A stretch of DNA of 64,000 nucleotides from Clarkia xantiana subsp. parviflora (lineage: Eukaryota > Streptophyta > Magnoliopsida > Myrtales > Onagraceae), in assembly GCA_036873135.1 (NCBI GenBank), contig JAPTYO010000007.1, positions 10,460,763 through 10,524,762 on the forward strand, read 5' to 3'. Below are positions 13,121-26,555 of the stretch, in pieces; positions within the stretch are counted from its first letter, which is position 1; each line of letters starts with the position of its first letter. Position numbers and translations under genes: made by a program. The notes beneath the pieces were generated by a model. It ran no database searches. It saw only the letters and a list, made by a program, of their open reading frames with translations, and was not told the origin of the DNA.

Positions 13121-13875
13121 TACTACAAGAAATCACATCTATAGCGACGAACCGTTCCGCCACTAAAATTTGACACTAAATATCTCTTTTAGTAGTGGCA
13201 AAACATGTTGCCGCTAATAAAAATATATAAATACTGAAAAATTGTCGCCGCTAAAAGAACACATTAGTAGCGGTAAATATTGCGGCTAAAAGATTTGTAT
13301 TTAGCCATGAAAAAATACCGCCGCTAAGTGATTTTTTAGTTTTAAAAACTATTACCACAGCTAAACTATTAATTTGTGTCAAGATAATTTATGCTGCTAA
13401 AAGCAACTTTAAGCATATTATTCATTTTGCAGCATATAATATTATTCATTTTGCAGAATAATATAATATGTTGTGAAATGTAAAAATGTAATGCTCTCTT
13501 GCTTCAGTGGTATATGGAAAGTAAATGTAAAAAATGTATTTCCAACATTTAAGGTTCAAATCTAACAAGCTGCATAAACTTTGTGTTTTTTTTTTTTTTT
13601 CAAGACCTATCATTTTAAAATTACTTTTACAAGTGACTATAGTTTTTAAAACTAAAAGATTACTTTAGTGGCGGTATATTTCCATGGCTATATATAATTC
13701 TTTTAGTCGCAGTATTTACCGTTGTTAATGTGTTCTTTTAGTGGCGACAATTCTTCCGTATCTATGTATGTTTATTAGTAGCAACATGATTTGCCGCTGC
13801 TAAAATAGATATTTAGTGTCAAATTTTAATGGTGGAAAAAAAGGTTCGACGATATAGATGTGATTTTTTGTATTG
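13121..13875. mobile_element. CACTA-type foldback MITE
   Basis: The ends are TACTACAAGAAATCACATC and its near inverse GATGTGATTTTTTGTATTG, decayed versions of the CACTACAAGAAA terminus. Inverted similarity continues for roughly 200 bp into each side, built on TTAGTGGCGG / CCGCCACTAAA motifs. There is no coding content. The 3-bp flanks (AGC, CAA) do not match, which fits age or imprecise ends. Confidence 0.6.
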
Positions 13876-14411
13876 CAATGACGATATCATACTCAGTTTT
13901 AGATACGAGATTGACTACCTGTAGAAAGGCATAACAAAATTCATGAGAAGCTTCTAAGCTCTAACATAATATAAGTCCCATGTACATCCAATTTTTTTTT
14001 TTCTTTTTGCACCACGTATATCCAGTTGCCTATTATTGCATTAAACTGTCGTCATCCTTCTAGTTTTGGTTCTACTATATGTAATTCAACAACCTCTTAG
14101 ATAATTTAGTACATTACATCTCCTGCAATATGAAAGCCTTAAAAGACAAGTCAACTTCTACTCTTTAAAAAAAAAAAAAAAACTACTGGAGTTGGTATTC
14201 AGAAAGCATAAGAGTACAAGCAATGAGTAAACTATATGTAGGGCATTGTCTTAACTCTTAAGTACTTCAATAAATAAATAAATTCAGTTGCTGCTTTAAG
14301 AACACTAGAATAAGATATAAAGATCTTCTCTAACTCATTTGAAAAGCATAGCCATATATAGAGGCATTTTAACTACACAGTATACGAATACTTACACTTA
14401 CAAGTAACTTA
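13876..14411. other. Intergenic sequence, nothing recognised
   Basis: No gene or delimited repeat is seen; there is a poly(A) run near 14166. Confidence 0.5.
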
Positions 14412-15326
14412 GGGCATGTTTGATTATATGTATTAGTTAATAAGCGTATTAGCTAAGCATTACGATATCTTAGTCGGTGCTTAGTCAATACTACGTTTGC
14501 ACGAACCATATATTAGGATATTCTAATACAAAGACTAAAAGACTTAAATACCCGTATATGTGTTTTTTAATAAGATTATCTTTTTACTTATGAATAGTTA
14601 AAAAAAATAGAAAAAGTATATTTAATTTATGTAAAAGTATCACGAACCCGAGCCCGAACCCGTTATATTCGGCCCGACATGAAACAGTTATGGCCGGCCT
14701 GGCCCCGCCCGAACATAACAACCCAATTCGACGTGACCCGAGCCGGCACGAACACGACCCAAAAATGTCCAGCCGCAGCCTGACCTGGTACTATTAGGCC
14801 CGAACATGTCCAACCCGACCCGGAAATGGCCAGTCTCGCCATAATCCGAGCTGATATTTTAAGGCCCGGACATGCCCAACCCGACCATATCCAACCCCAC
14901 CAAAAAATGTCCATTCTCGACATAACGCAATCTGATATTATCAGGCCCGGACATGCCCAGCTCGAACCGACCCAGGCTCGAACATGCCCAACACGAACCA
15001 GACCGGGCCCGACTCGAACATAGTCTCACCCAACCCGAACACGGCCCAACCCGAACCCCGTTGTGTTCCAGCCCAAAGTCGGCGTAGTTATTATATATAA
15101 AGTAATGTTATGGGTATTTTGGTCATTAGGAACTATGCATTAGTTAATGTATTCTTTTTTTGGAGTCTTAGCTAATACATGATTTATTATAGAAATGAGT
15201 ATTATTAGCTAATACTCATGTATTAGTTAATACTAATACCAAAGCAAAACAAACAAAGTATTAGTTAAGACATGTATTAGTATATCCTAAATAATATGTA
15301 CCAAAGCAAAACAATCAAATGTGTAC
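14412..15326. mobile_element. Harbinger/Tourist-like non-autonomous element
   Basis: The left end GGGCATGTTTGATT matches the plant PIF/Harbinger terminus GGGCATGTTTGGTT. The right end AATCAAATGTGTAC is an imperfect inverse (about 10 of 14). TTA flanks both ends (14409-14411 and 15327-15329), the usual 3-bp target duplication. TATTAGTTAATAC-type repeats line both subterminal regions. The 915-bp length is increased by an internal CCCGAAC-rich block. Confidence 0.6.
14641..15064. repeat. CCCGAAC/CCCAACCCGAC degenerate array
   Basis: About 420 bp of GC-rich, degenerate units such as CCCGAACATGCCCAACCCGAC lie in an AT-rich surround. Units GGCCCGGACATGCCCA recur at about 14863 and 14943, giving an apparent period near 80 bp. 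The frames at 14663-14923 and 14826-15023 come from this array and are not genes. This composition is common in plant hAT-type MITEs, but no ends were resolved. Confidence 0.65.
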
Positions 15327-15329
15327 TTA

Positions 15330-16780
15330 ATTTCTACTTCTTTATCAGCTAAATAATATGCACACATCTTAAAGCGCGCCTCTATCGATCCAAAAATATC
15401 GTCTATTGATTCAATTGGGAAATACCTACATAAACTACAATGTGAAAGAACGCGTGCATAAATAATGATAAAAAATTCATGTCATGCTTATTTTGATATG
15501 CATATACATAGTTTAAAATGGCTAAATGATGCATATAATAATGATGATATCATATTTGTGATGCCCATATAATAGCTTTATGTTCCTATATGTTGTCAAT
15601 AGATACTTAACAATTAACTATTGATGATCGTAAATTGAAAATAATTTCTTGCAAGAAAAATGTTATCATCGATGGTTTTAGGAAAACGCCATCGAGGAAT
15701 GGATACATTCGAATGCTTTTTCACTAAATAAGAGAAGAAACATTGGATAAAAAAATATCTTCAAATACGTGGAGATATAGAACTTGAAACATGCCCCAAA
15801 TGTCTTTCAGACATTGAGATATGTTATCGTGTAATTAAAATTATATATATATATATATATAATTTAACGCGTTTATTTGTTTTTCACTAAACAAAGTATA
15901 TCTAACATACTTTAATAAAATAATATAATGAATTGTTCGGTCACAATATAAATAGTTGACGATATAACTTAGGAAATTCATATTGTTTAAATCTATCAAA
16001 TGCATTGGCCCAAAGTAAAATTCTATCATATGCAGATAAGTTGTGACGTGGAATTCGGTTAATATTCATTAATGAATTTAGTGTATGATGATTTTTTTTT
16101 GGCCACGAATTTAGTCTTTGATGGCCACTAAAATAATGAATAACTTTCATCGTATACTTAATTTTGGAAACCAAATTTACCAATTAAGAAACTTCTCCGG
16201 CTTTTTTTCTTCCTATAATATATATAGATAAAATAAAATGGAGTTGGTTGTACCCCTTTTTAGATACTAAATTAAAACTAGTAGTACGTACAATTCATTT
16301 CCATGTCTAATTAAATGTGTTTTCATGGCCAAAAAAGTTCAGCGTTTTCAATTTATTATACAGTGAAGGCTAATAAACGGTGTATTTTACTGGTAAAATA
16401 ATAATAGTAATATAAAATTACTTGAAATTTCAAAATAAATTAATTAGTCCAGGAGTTTTCACTTAATGGCAAAACGAGCCAAACTATTTTGTATATGTGG
16501 ATAAGAAGATAAGATATATATATATATAGTCAAATTCATTATTGAAAATCATTAAACTATATATAGTCTGTAAATAGAAGGGGATGGATATGCACTCTTC
16601 CAAGTTCCCACTAATTACACACACTAATTTAATTTTTAATTAGAAAGGTCATTAATTTATGAGAAAAAAAAATGCATTCGTTTAGTTTGGTTATTATACC
16701 AAAACAATACATTATTTCCTTAAACGGTGTTATTCGGTTTTATCCAATTGATGTCACGTCAGCATATCACCAAACCACGC
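15330..16780. other. AT-rich intergenic and promoter region of GH3 gene B
   Basis: No gene or delimited transposon is seen; short TA runs occur at 15845-15861 and 16516-16528. The last part carries a TGTCACGTCA ACGT-core element near 16752 and a CCAAT near 16744, plausible promoter elements for the GH3 gene. Confidence 0.5.
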
Positions 16781-16781
16781 C

Positions 16782-16789
16782 CTATATAA
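16782..16789 (+). promoter_or_regulatory. TATA box of GH3 gene B
   Basis: CTATATAAC lies about 50 bases upstream of the ATG at 16839, suggesting a short 5' leader of roughly 25 bases. The spacing resembles that of the other GH3 gene. Confidence 0.65.
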
Positions 16790-16838
16790 CTAAGTCAGTC
16801 AGTCCAATGCAGCAGCCACCAATCATAAAAACAGCAAA

Positions 16839-19800
16839 ATGGCGATCAATAATTTATTTGCTCTTACGCTCTCTCTTCTTCTCATCTCCGTTAGCGCTGC
16901 ACGAAATAGGCACCATAATTCTGTAACCAAAGATTTGGTGTCTAAAACGCAACGCAACTTCACGTTCGTATGCGACCCTAACAGGCTCAGTTCCCTGGGC
17001 CTAGATGTGAAGACCTTTCTATTTTGTGACACTTCACTCCCCTATCAACTCAGGGCAAGCGACCTAGTCAAGCAAATGACCCTAGCCGAGAAGGTTCAGC
17101 AGCTCGGCAACAAGGCCTATGGCGTCAAGAGACTCGGGTTGCCCTTATATGAGTGGTGGTCCGAGGCCCTACATGGAGTCTCCAATGTCGGTCCAGGCAC
17201 ATTTTTCGATGATGTCGTCCCTGGCGCAACTAGCTTCCCTACCGTCATACTAACCGCCGCATCGTTTAACGACTCACTTTGGAAACAAATCGGTCAGGTA
17301 AAAAACGATTTTTCCGATCAACTGCTTAATATATTAACATCTCTCTATAAGAAATTTCTCTTAATAATAAGATGCGCGTCTTAAGTAACTGTCCCATAAG
17401 TCTGGATTTCTGGTTGAAAGCATACAACATACTCTTATACTGGATATGAACAATTTCTACAACATTAGATTAGATTACTACATTGTAGATGATAAATTTA
17501 CTTGTTGTCTCCCTGCCTATATGTAGGTTGTTTCGACGGAAGCTCGAGCCATGTATAACCTTGGTCGATCTGGGCTAACGTTTTGGAGCCCTAATATTAA
17601 CGTTGTGCGGGATCCGAGATGGGGCAGAATCACTGAGACTCCTGGAGAAGACCCGTTTGTGGTCGGAGTCTATGGTGCGACCTATGTTCGTGGTCTTCAA
17701 GATGTTGAAGGAGCCAAGAGTTACGATGACCCGAACCATCGACCTCTAAAGGTGTCGTCGTGTTGCAAGCATTATGCCGCCTATGATGTCGATCACTGGA
17801 TGGGAGTCGACCGACTATATTACGATGCCCGAGTATAAATCAATCTAACTATTTTTGTTTTTTCACGAATATTATTATACGAGCAACTTTATAAACGATG
17901 GATATCGATTTCTTGTAGTGTTCCACTAATTTTTCGTTTGTTAGGTGACTGAGCAAGATATGAAAGAGACATTTCTGAGACCGTTCGAGATGTGCGTCAA
18001 GGATGGGGACGTCAGCAGTGTCATGTGCTCGTACAATCGGGTGAACGGTGTTCCAACGTGCGCCGACAATAGGCTGCTTAAAGAAACGATTCGAGGAGAA
18101 TGGGGACTAAATGGTTACATTGTGTCGGACTGTGACTCGATCGAGGTTATGGTCGACGATCATAAGTTTCTACACGACACAAATGAGGACGCTGTTGCTC
18201 GAACCTTGAAAGCAGGCTTGGACTTGGATTGTGGCGTCTACTATACCAACTTTACAGGAAACGCCGTGGCTCAAGGGAAGGTTCAGGAGAAGGACATTGA
18301 CACTTCACTCAATTTCCTCTACGTCGTGCTCATGAGGCTCGGTTACTTTGACGGACTACCCGATTACGATAACCTTGGTGCGGCCGATATCTGCTCAAAA
18401 GACAATATCGAACTAGCGACCCGAGCCGCTAGAGAAGGCATTGTTCTACTGAAAAATGTCAACCAGACGCTGCCTCTAAACAGCACGATAAAGAAAATCG
18501 CGGTGGTCGGGCCGCATGCTAATGCGACCAATGCGATGATTGGGAACTACGCAGGTGTTTTATTTTTTAAATTAAAATTTTGTTATTCTATATATGCATT
18601 TACGTACGTCATGCGCTCGATCGACATAACATATTTATCTCGATTGGTTATATATTGAAGGTATTCCGTGTCGATATACTTCCCCGATCGACGGGTTGTC
18701 GAAGTATGCAAAGGTAACCTATCGACTAGGATGCGATGTTGCCTGCAAGAATGAGAGCTTTATATTCCCTGCCATGGCTGCTGCGAAAGAGGCCGATGCC
18801 ACGATAATCTTGGCGGGTCTAGACTTATCCGTCGAAGCAGAGAGCTTAGATAGAACCGATCTCCTCCTCCCGGGTTATCAGAAACAATTCATCGAGCAAG
18901 TTGCCGAGGTTTCCAAAGGACCCGTTGTTCTCGTAATCATGTCCGCAGGTGGAGTCGACATTTCTTTCGCTAGGGATAGCTCGAAAATCGCGTCAATCTT
19001 GTGGGTTGGATATCCCGGAGAAGAAGGTGGCCGAGCCATCGCCGACGTAATATTCGGAAAATATAATCCGGGTAATATATATATATATTGCTCAATAAAT
19101 ATACAATAGGCACCATAGTTTTTTATTTGAGCAACACATATAGGAGCAACACATGTCTTTTATTTATCGGCCGATTTATATGTTAAGTTAGCGGACTGAG
19201 TCCATCTAATAAATTCTCCGATGCATGATTTTGTTATGTGATTTATAGGTGGAAGGTTGCCCGTGACATGGCATGAGGCGTCCTACGTGGACAAGCTTCC
19301 CATGACATCGATGCCACTGAGACCGGTTTATGAACTGGGTTATCCGGGGCGAACGTATAAATTCTACGATGGACCGACCGTCTATCCATTCGGATACGGG
19401 TTAAGCTATACGAATTTTACGTACGAACTAACCCGATCAAGCAATAGCCTAAACATCAAGTTGAACAAGTTCCATCACTGTTACGGCCTCGAGTACACCA
19501 TAGGCAACAGCCCGCAAGAATGTGCAGGCATTGTGATCGAAGACCTTAACTGCACGGGTCTGAAGATCGAGTTCGAGGTCGAGGTTGAGAACATCGGAAA
19601 AAGAGATGGCAGCAATGTTGTGATTGTGTACTCGCAACCGCCGGAAGGGATCGCTAAAACTCACATCAAACAGGTTATCGGGTTCAAGAGGGTGGCGGTC
19701 AATGCCGGAGGGAAACAGAAAGTCAACTTTGAGATTGATGCGTGCAAAGCTTTAGGAATCGTGGACTACCGAGCTTATAGCGTTCTTCCATCGGGGACTC

Positions 19801-19862
19801 ATACAATTATAGTCGGCGACAGTGAATTATCGTTCCCATTTGTCATTCAGTTTGATAAATAA
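16839..19862 (+). CDS. GH3 beta-xylosidase / alpha-L-arabinofuranosidase, paralogue B (five exons)
   Basis: A secreted family-3 glycoside hydrolase of 799 aa, predicted to act on xylan or arabinan side chains in the wall. Exons: 16839-17297, 17527-17832, 17945-18554, 18661-19071, 19249-19862; all joins are GT-AG and keep frame. A signal peptide ([20 protein letters not shown]) leads into [11 protein letters not shown], then [43 protein letters not shown] and [10 protein letters not shown] with the expected nucleophile Asp near residue 317. [10 protein letters not shown] marks the likely acid/base region and YPGEEGG precedes the last domain, which ends at [12 protein letters not shown]. It matches paralogue A block for block and exon 2 and exon 4 are exactly the same lengths in both, so the genes are an inverted duplicate pair. 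The intron found in A between LKAG and LDLDCG is missing here. BXL3/BXL4-like; substrate preference is unknown. Confidence 0.94.
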
Positions 19863-22800
19863 ATGGAATTATTGTGTGTGTAATTATTTGTATTTAAGAT
19901 TCGGTAAAAGTGCAATATTGTTGTTGTTGTGTAGGGTTTACGATCAAGTATAATTCGAGAAAATAAGTTTGCTTCAATTCAATGTTTTACTGGTCTCATC
20001 TCATGAGAGTGTTCGAGAAACAATATATTGGCAAGGGAAGGAAGGTGTATGTGTTCCGAAAGAGTAGATGTTTATCGGTTAAATAATTAGGATAATATAA
20101 TATAATATAGTTCAATTTTATAAACTGTTAATAAATAAGTTTTTACAACTTTGGCATGGGTTAAACGTTAAACTCATGTATTTTGATTTAGTCCATTTCA
20201 AACTTTGATCTGTTACATAAACCATGCTTCATACATAATTTTTAACTGATATAATTACTAAATAATTATAAATTAGTTTCGTAAATTTTAAAAAAATATA
20301 TAAAATGGAAAAATAAAGATAATAGACGAAAAATGCATATAAAGTGAATTTTTTTTAATAAATAAAATTTAAACAGTAAAATATATATACTTATATGTCA
20401 AGTTTTTTTTTAATAAATTTAATACAAATATGAAAGTGAAAAATAAAAGTAAAAAATATTTGTTAATATATGATTATCTGTTAAAATAGATGTGCAACCA
20501 TTAATTAAATCTAAAACGTTGCATTTATTGTTAAGGAAATAATTTTTTAAAACTTTGAAAACAATAATGTTCAACGAAATATTACAATATATAATTTTTC
20601 CCTAATATAATTAAGTATTTTTCGATAAAGTTATAGGGGTAGCACCATGCCACCATTTCTTCATCGAAGAAGAAATTACACGCGTTATCTTTTTTAAAAA
20701 GAAAATTGATTATCCATCTTCACGAACGTCTGTATTTGGAAACTCAACAAAATATAGTCAAATATGCAACATCAATGTTGTTAGAGGTTACATCTAATGA
20801 AGCTGATGTGGAGATGACGTCGAACAAATTAAATGTGTATGAATTTATATTGATAATAGCAAATAACATAATTTGGTGGAATTTTGAATAGGTAAGAGAG
20901 CTTCGTCTAACTATTCTCCAATCGAATGAGACATCTCTGATTATTTATTTCATGCAAAAGATGTAGAATTGTCTTGGATAGGTTCGAGATTCTTCTTAAA
21001 TAAACAAAATAATATAATAGGTAAGCTCTACAAGGATGTTCAATTTTTTTCTTCTCAATATAATAGTTACTATTTATATTGAATTATTGTAATGTAATAC
21101 ATACATTATCACATATCTACATATATATATTTCACAATTCTTAAACTTAATTGTTAAATTTAGAAATTCTATTATACATTCAACTCTATTATATATTCTC
21201 TATGCTATTAAATTACCAAACATTACCATAAATATATCATTAACTGTTAAGTTTAAATATACATTATTATACTATCAAATATTACCATTTGTTTATTGTC
21301 ATTATTATTAAATTTATTAATAAAAAATTTACTTTATCATTATTCTATATATACATAAGACGAAAACATACCACACACCACAAATACCTCTTTCTTAATT
21401 TTATTTTTTTAAAACATAACTTTTTTTGTTGAATACACAAATTAATTTATATGCTCTAGATATTATTAAATTATCAAATATTAACATATATATCCTTAGT
21501 AATTGTTACAGTTAAACTTGCTTAATCTAAAAATCAAATGTATCAAATCCTTTAGTTGTTCTGTACAATTCATGGCCATAATGAAATGTTAAATTGATCA
21601 TAAGTGATTATACATGATTCTCTGTAGTTTCATTGTTTGACATTGACTCAATTTATAAGCTAAAGCGTACCCATGTGAATACCTCGAACGAAGTTGTAAA
21701 ATAGATTAGTCTCTGTTTGCTATAACTCCTATTTATTTAGTATTTATTTATTATACGTAGGTAAATGAAGCTTTCTTCACTTGGTAGAGTGAATCTTCAG
21801 AAATTGCTTCTATCAATGATTTGATTTTTTTTGGCTAAAGATCTATCAATAATTTGATGGTCAGACTATTCAGCTAAAAAGAAAATAATTGGGCTGATTT
21901 TTTTATTTTTTTGGAAAATTGGGCTGGTGAATTGATCCACAATGAACTTTCTTAAAGCCTCTTTGCACACCATTATCATCAATCAAGTGTTAGCTTAGTG
22001 TGTATGTAGGTGTTTTGGGTGGAAAGAAAAATAATGTTGTAAACCCTCACAAATTAAAGTTGCATCTTTTAAGATGATGATGGGTTCGATAATGAAAGTT
22101 TTCCTGTTTAAAATAATATATATATCAAAACTCATATATATTTACGTTAATGATTTCATGATCTAAAAAAAACTTAGGATATAATTATATGCTATATATA
22201 TATATATAAGAACTCGTCACAAATTATTAACTTGCTGTATTATTGAGTTTATAGCGGTCAAAATAATATTCTTCAATATATCTTCCTATTTTAAAAGGAA
22301 GATTGAGTGAAATGTAAAGTGAATAATAAACTCCACTAGCAAAAAAGATATTCTGCCTCTACCATAAAACCCTGTCCGTCCATCTTTCCTCTCAGCTTTA
22401 CCCCAGATTTGCTGAATCAAATTTAAACTATCACAAATGAATGGTAGATGAATCATAATTAAGAATGTTGACTATCCCATGGTAACGAGTAATGAATAAT
22501 GGTACAATTTTTTTGGGGCCAAATAATGATCTAAAGTTTGAAAAACATTTTTCTTTAGCTTAACTGGCTCAATACACAGATATATTTTAACCAGGCTACT
22601 AGATGCATTATCTTTTTTTGCTGTCAAATGCATAAATAAATATATATTGCATGCATGTTATATTGATTAATGCACATTCAATTAAGATTATGCTCATTTG
22701 ATAGGTCTTAATAAGTATGTTGATGTGGTCAATTCTTGCTGAGTAGACGCAATCAAACAAGCCACGACTCAATGTCAATGAAATGTGCCAAATGCAAATT

Positions 22801-25400
22801 TTAAATTTTATACTTTTTTTTTTTGCCAAATTTAAAATATTATAATTAAATATAGGAAAAATAGTATTTTTTCCACAAAAAAAAAAAAAACCTAAAACCC
22901 TTGGCCTGGGCGAATAGGACCCCACGATCCGATCCCCCTTGGACCTCACCTTAAATCATTCAAAATATATATAATAAAATATATTATAAATTTATTTGTC
23001 CTTTTTTTCAGTTTTTCATTACTATTGTTTTGCTAAAATTTTCATGATTTTTTTTAATTCTTCACTATTTTTCAAATTTCTTATTTTATTTATTATTATT
23101 ATTATTATTTTGTAATTTCACTGTCATACTATAGTTATTTGTCAGGTTCATTTAAGCAATAGGTGCATCATCAACATTCTTAACAAAAAAAATAACGATG
23201 GATTAACAATGTGGCGCATCTAATTTTGACGAATAAAATATATATATAATTTTTTTAGTTGTAAAATTTAATTTATTTTTTGTAATGTAATTTTTAAATT
23301 ATTACAATTATTATTTAAAAAAATTACGCGCTCATTTATGTATTATATTCGTAATTTTTTATATAGTTTTTTAAATACCAAAAAAATCATAGTTTTTTAA
23401 ATAACTATAGTACGCAAACGTAAATAATTGAACTATTACCTAAAGACGTCGAGTTTTGAATTTCGGGTTAACAAGACACATTGGTCAAAGTTTGAATCCA
23501 AATATTGATCTAAAATTGACCAATTTTGACGATTTCGTAAAAATGTAAATTTTTCATTAAAAATAAAATCAATTACATTTTTATGATTTTGTGTATATTT
23601 GTTTTCTTCTAAATATGAGTATTTAATTTATATATAATATTTTTTTAAAAAAATAAAAATCATATTGTAAATATGAAATTATATAGGGCCTAACTTGATC
23701 TCCACACTTAAATAAATTTTACTGTACATTTCGATAAATTGACGATAAAATGACAGTTGATGTGGAAAATTAGACACTTAATATTTTTTTTGGTAAACAG
23801 ACAATATTGCTCTAACTAAATGCTCTCTAATAGGGGCATGTCGATAATGACATGTCACACAAAGACTTCCACAAGTTCCAAGTCCAACTGGCAACGGCAG
23901 GCGCGTGGACCACACCTGATAGGGATGGGGAGAGTGAATTCATAACGAGCGGCCACTGTCGGCTCGGGCCTGTCTTCTTGATCCCAACATGATGGAGGAT
24001 GATTGATTATTAACTATCTATTTCCCTCTCGCAAGAGCTCTCATGTGTCTTGTTTCTCTTGAATTCTACTGACTACCAATAATAATAACGGTAATAATTA
24101 GAAGAAGAACCAAAGCATACAAAATACATTACTTTCTTAAGTGCTTGTAATAAGGGAGTAAGATATAATAATCTAATGAGGCTAATTTGAAAACTCCTTA
24201 AGAATATTGGTAATTTAACACTCATTCATGGAGCTATTCTTAATTATTATTTGAAAGTTAGAGAGTCGGAGTTTTGAGGCTGGTTTGATAATTCCAAGAG
24301 ACTGTTAGTTATTCTTAATATTAATAATTAGTTTTGTTTTAATCCAATAATAATATATTAGTCTTTGTAGTTGAGTTAATTCTATTAGTCATTAAGAGCA
24401 TGCACAATGCAGAACCTCAATTTCTATCATACTTTATGTCACATTACATCACCTAATGAACATGTCATAAAAAGTAAAAGTATTTGGGAGTTGTCTACTA
24501 CTTTAATAGAGTCTACCATTTTAAACATCAATTTAGATCCTACATTTTTTATTTATTTCATTATAAATAATTTAGTCTTAGAGTTATTTGTTCAAATCTT
24601 TTAAATATCATTATTTTAAGTAAAAAAACTAAAATGTGGTCAAACAAAATCAAAAACTAAAAAATAAAATTTTATAGAGAAAGAATTGCATGTAATATTT
24701 AAAAAAAAAAAATTATGCATTTCTCAACCAAATCGAACAAACTACATCTCAATAATACTTCAACACTTAAAAAAAATTATTATATAAGAAATTTGTACAA
24801 ATATTTAACAGAAATTATTAACAGAAAATAAAAAAATTAGAAAAAAGTATGAAAAATAAAATAAAAATTTGAATCATTAATCATGAGATGTGAGATGATG
24901 AATCTTTCATTATAGTTGGACAAATGTTTTTGGACTCTCTAATACAAATGGACAGCCCACATTGATACGTGGAGGAGTTGTCCTTCAAAATTGTCATGCA
25001 TCGTGGATCTTCTAACTTATAAATGAAAAGTTATGTAATTTTTCTACGACTTTCTTACAAACAAATCTACAAATATTAAATATTATACCTATGTTTACTG
25101 ACATGACAATTTTTTATGCATTTTAAAGAATATAATGGTAGGTTGTGTCACGTGGTAGAATATTAGAAAATTAAGCTCACAAGTTCTATAATTGATTTTA
25201 AATATAAAAATATTGATTTTGCCATGTTGAATTATCTGATTTGATAAATTAAAAATAAATTTATTTAGATTATATTTGGAATATTAAAAATTAATGAGTT
25301 CAAATAGTTTTGGTCAAGATATTATAAATTCAATATCGGTCTTCCTCCTAATAATATGAAACTCATGGGAATAATAAATAAAAATATAAAATAAAATTGT
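19863..25400. other. Long AT-rich intergenic region
   Basis: No convincing gene. The short frames at 20706, 22608 and 24407 have no recognisable motifs and the base composition of their surroundings. A GC-richer patch at about 23830-23990 is not open in any useful frame. Diverged repeats are probably present but none has clear ends. Confidence 0.55.
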
Positions 25401-25408
25401 ATCTCTAC

Positions 25409-26058
25409 TAGGGCTGGCGATGGTGAGGGTATGGTGCGAAAAACATTAATACCATAACCATACCATATTTTTTTCGCTCATACCATAACCATAACCACTG
25501 CGGTTATGATTATTCATACCATAACCATGGTTTTTAACCACGATTAAACAATTTAACCACAATCATTCAAACTATTACAACATCATTGTTTTATACAAGA
25601 AAAGTAAACATATATTCATTGTTTCATACACGAAATCCAAATTAAACATAACTTCATGGTTTCACTTAATTAAAAAAAACACATATTCAATTGCCTATCA
25701 CTTGCGATCATCGATCCTCATTCGCCATCACTTCCAATCGTGGTTACCTAATAATAAGAAATACAGACAAAAAAATGGTGGGTGAGAAAGGGAACGGAAT
25801 AAGAATTATAATATTTGACTAATAATTAAAGTATAATAATAATAAATATATATATATATATATATATATTAATATTATATATAGAGAGGTGATGGTTTTA
25901 TAACCGCAGTTATGGACTGAATACCATAACCATAACTATTGCAGTTATAAGATTCATCACCATAACCGCCCCTCAGCATAATGGTGCGGTTAACTATTGC
26001 GGTAAATAGTACGAATAACCATGGTTATTTAAATTTCACCGCACCATTGCCGGCCCTA
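25409..26058. mobile_element. hAT-type non-autonomous transposon (650 bp)
   Basis: The ends are TAGGGCTGGCGATGGTG and, inverted, TAGGGCCGGCAATGGTG, the typical hAT terminus TAGGGCTGGCAA. An exact 8-bp target duplication, ATCTCTAC, lies at 25401-25408 and 26059-26066. Subterminal repeats of the CATAACCATAACC / GGTTATGG kind are present on both sides. It has no coding capacity. Confidence 0.92.
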
Positions 26059-26154
26059 ATCTCTACCCATTGGAGGAAACAAATTAAAAATGAGTTTGGA
26101 AAGAAGAAATCTGGATTCCGTACGTTCCATCATTACCCTACCAATTGGTGAAGT

Positions 26155-26547
26155 CAGTGTTATCAGAACCGGACCGGAACCGGACCCCTCAACGGTCCGG
26201 TTTGCTTATTTCCGGAGGATGTAAGCGAACCCGGTTCTGAAGTCCGGTTTTCACCGAACCGGCCGGTTTTGGGCGAACCGGGCGGTTCACCGGTTCGCCG
26301 GTTCGAACTCTTTTTATTAAAAAAATAAAAATAAAATAAAAAAATTTTTAGGGTAAACTTACAGAGAGGCAGGCCCCTATCCGGACTAAAACCTACAGAA
26401 GGGTTAACTTACAAAGAGGATATGCAAATTTGCATTTTTTTTTTTACTAAAAAACCGGTCGGACCCGGTTCGGACCGGGTCCGACCGGCCGAACCGGGAA
26501 CCGGTGGCCCAGCCGGTTCAGGCCCCGGTCCGGTTCTGATAACACTG
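26155..26547. mobile_element. hAT-type GC-rich MITE upstream of the SPL gene (393 bp)
   Basis: Exact terminal inverted repeats of at least 20 bp start CAGTGTTATCAGAACCGG. They are flanked by an exact 8-bp duplication, GGTGAAGT (26147-26154 and 26548-26555), as for hAT elements. The subterminal parts are GC-rich and made of CCGGTTCGG / CCGAACCGG units, so each half can also fold on itself. It sits about 670 bp upstream of the SPL start codon and about 100 bp from the previous hAT element. Confidence 0.92.
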
Positions 26548-26555
26548 GGTGAAGT

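Noticed and set aside
14663..15023. Proline/arginine-rich proteins on both strands
   Set aside because: These are translations of the CCCGAAC repeat array, without start context or conserved domain.
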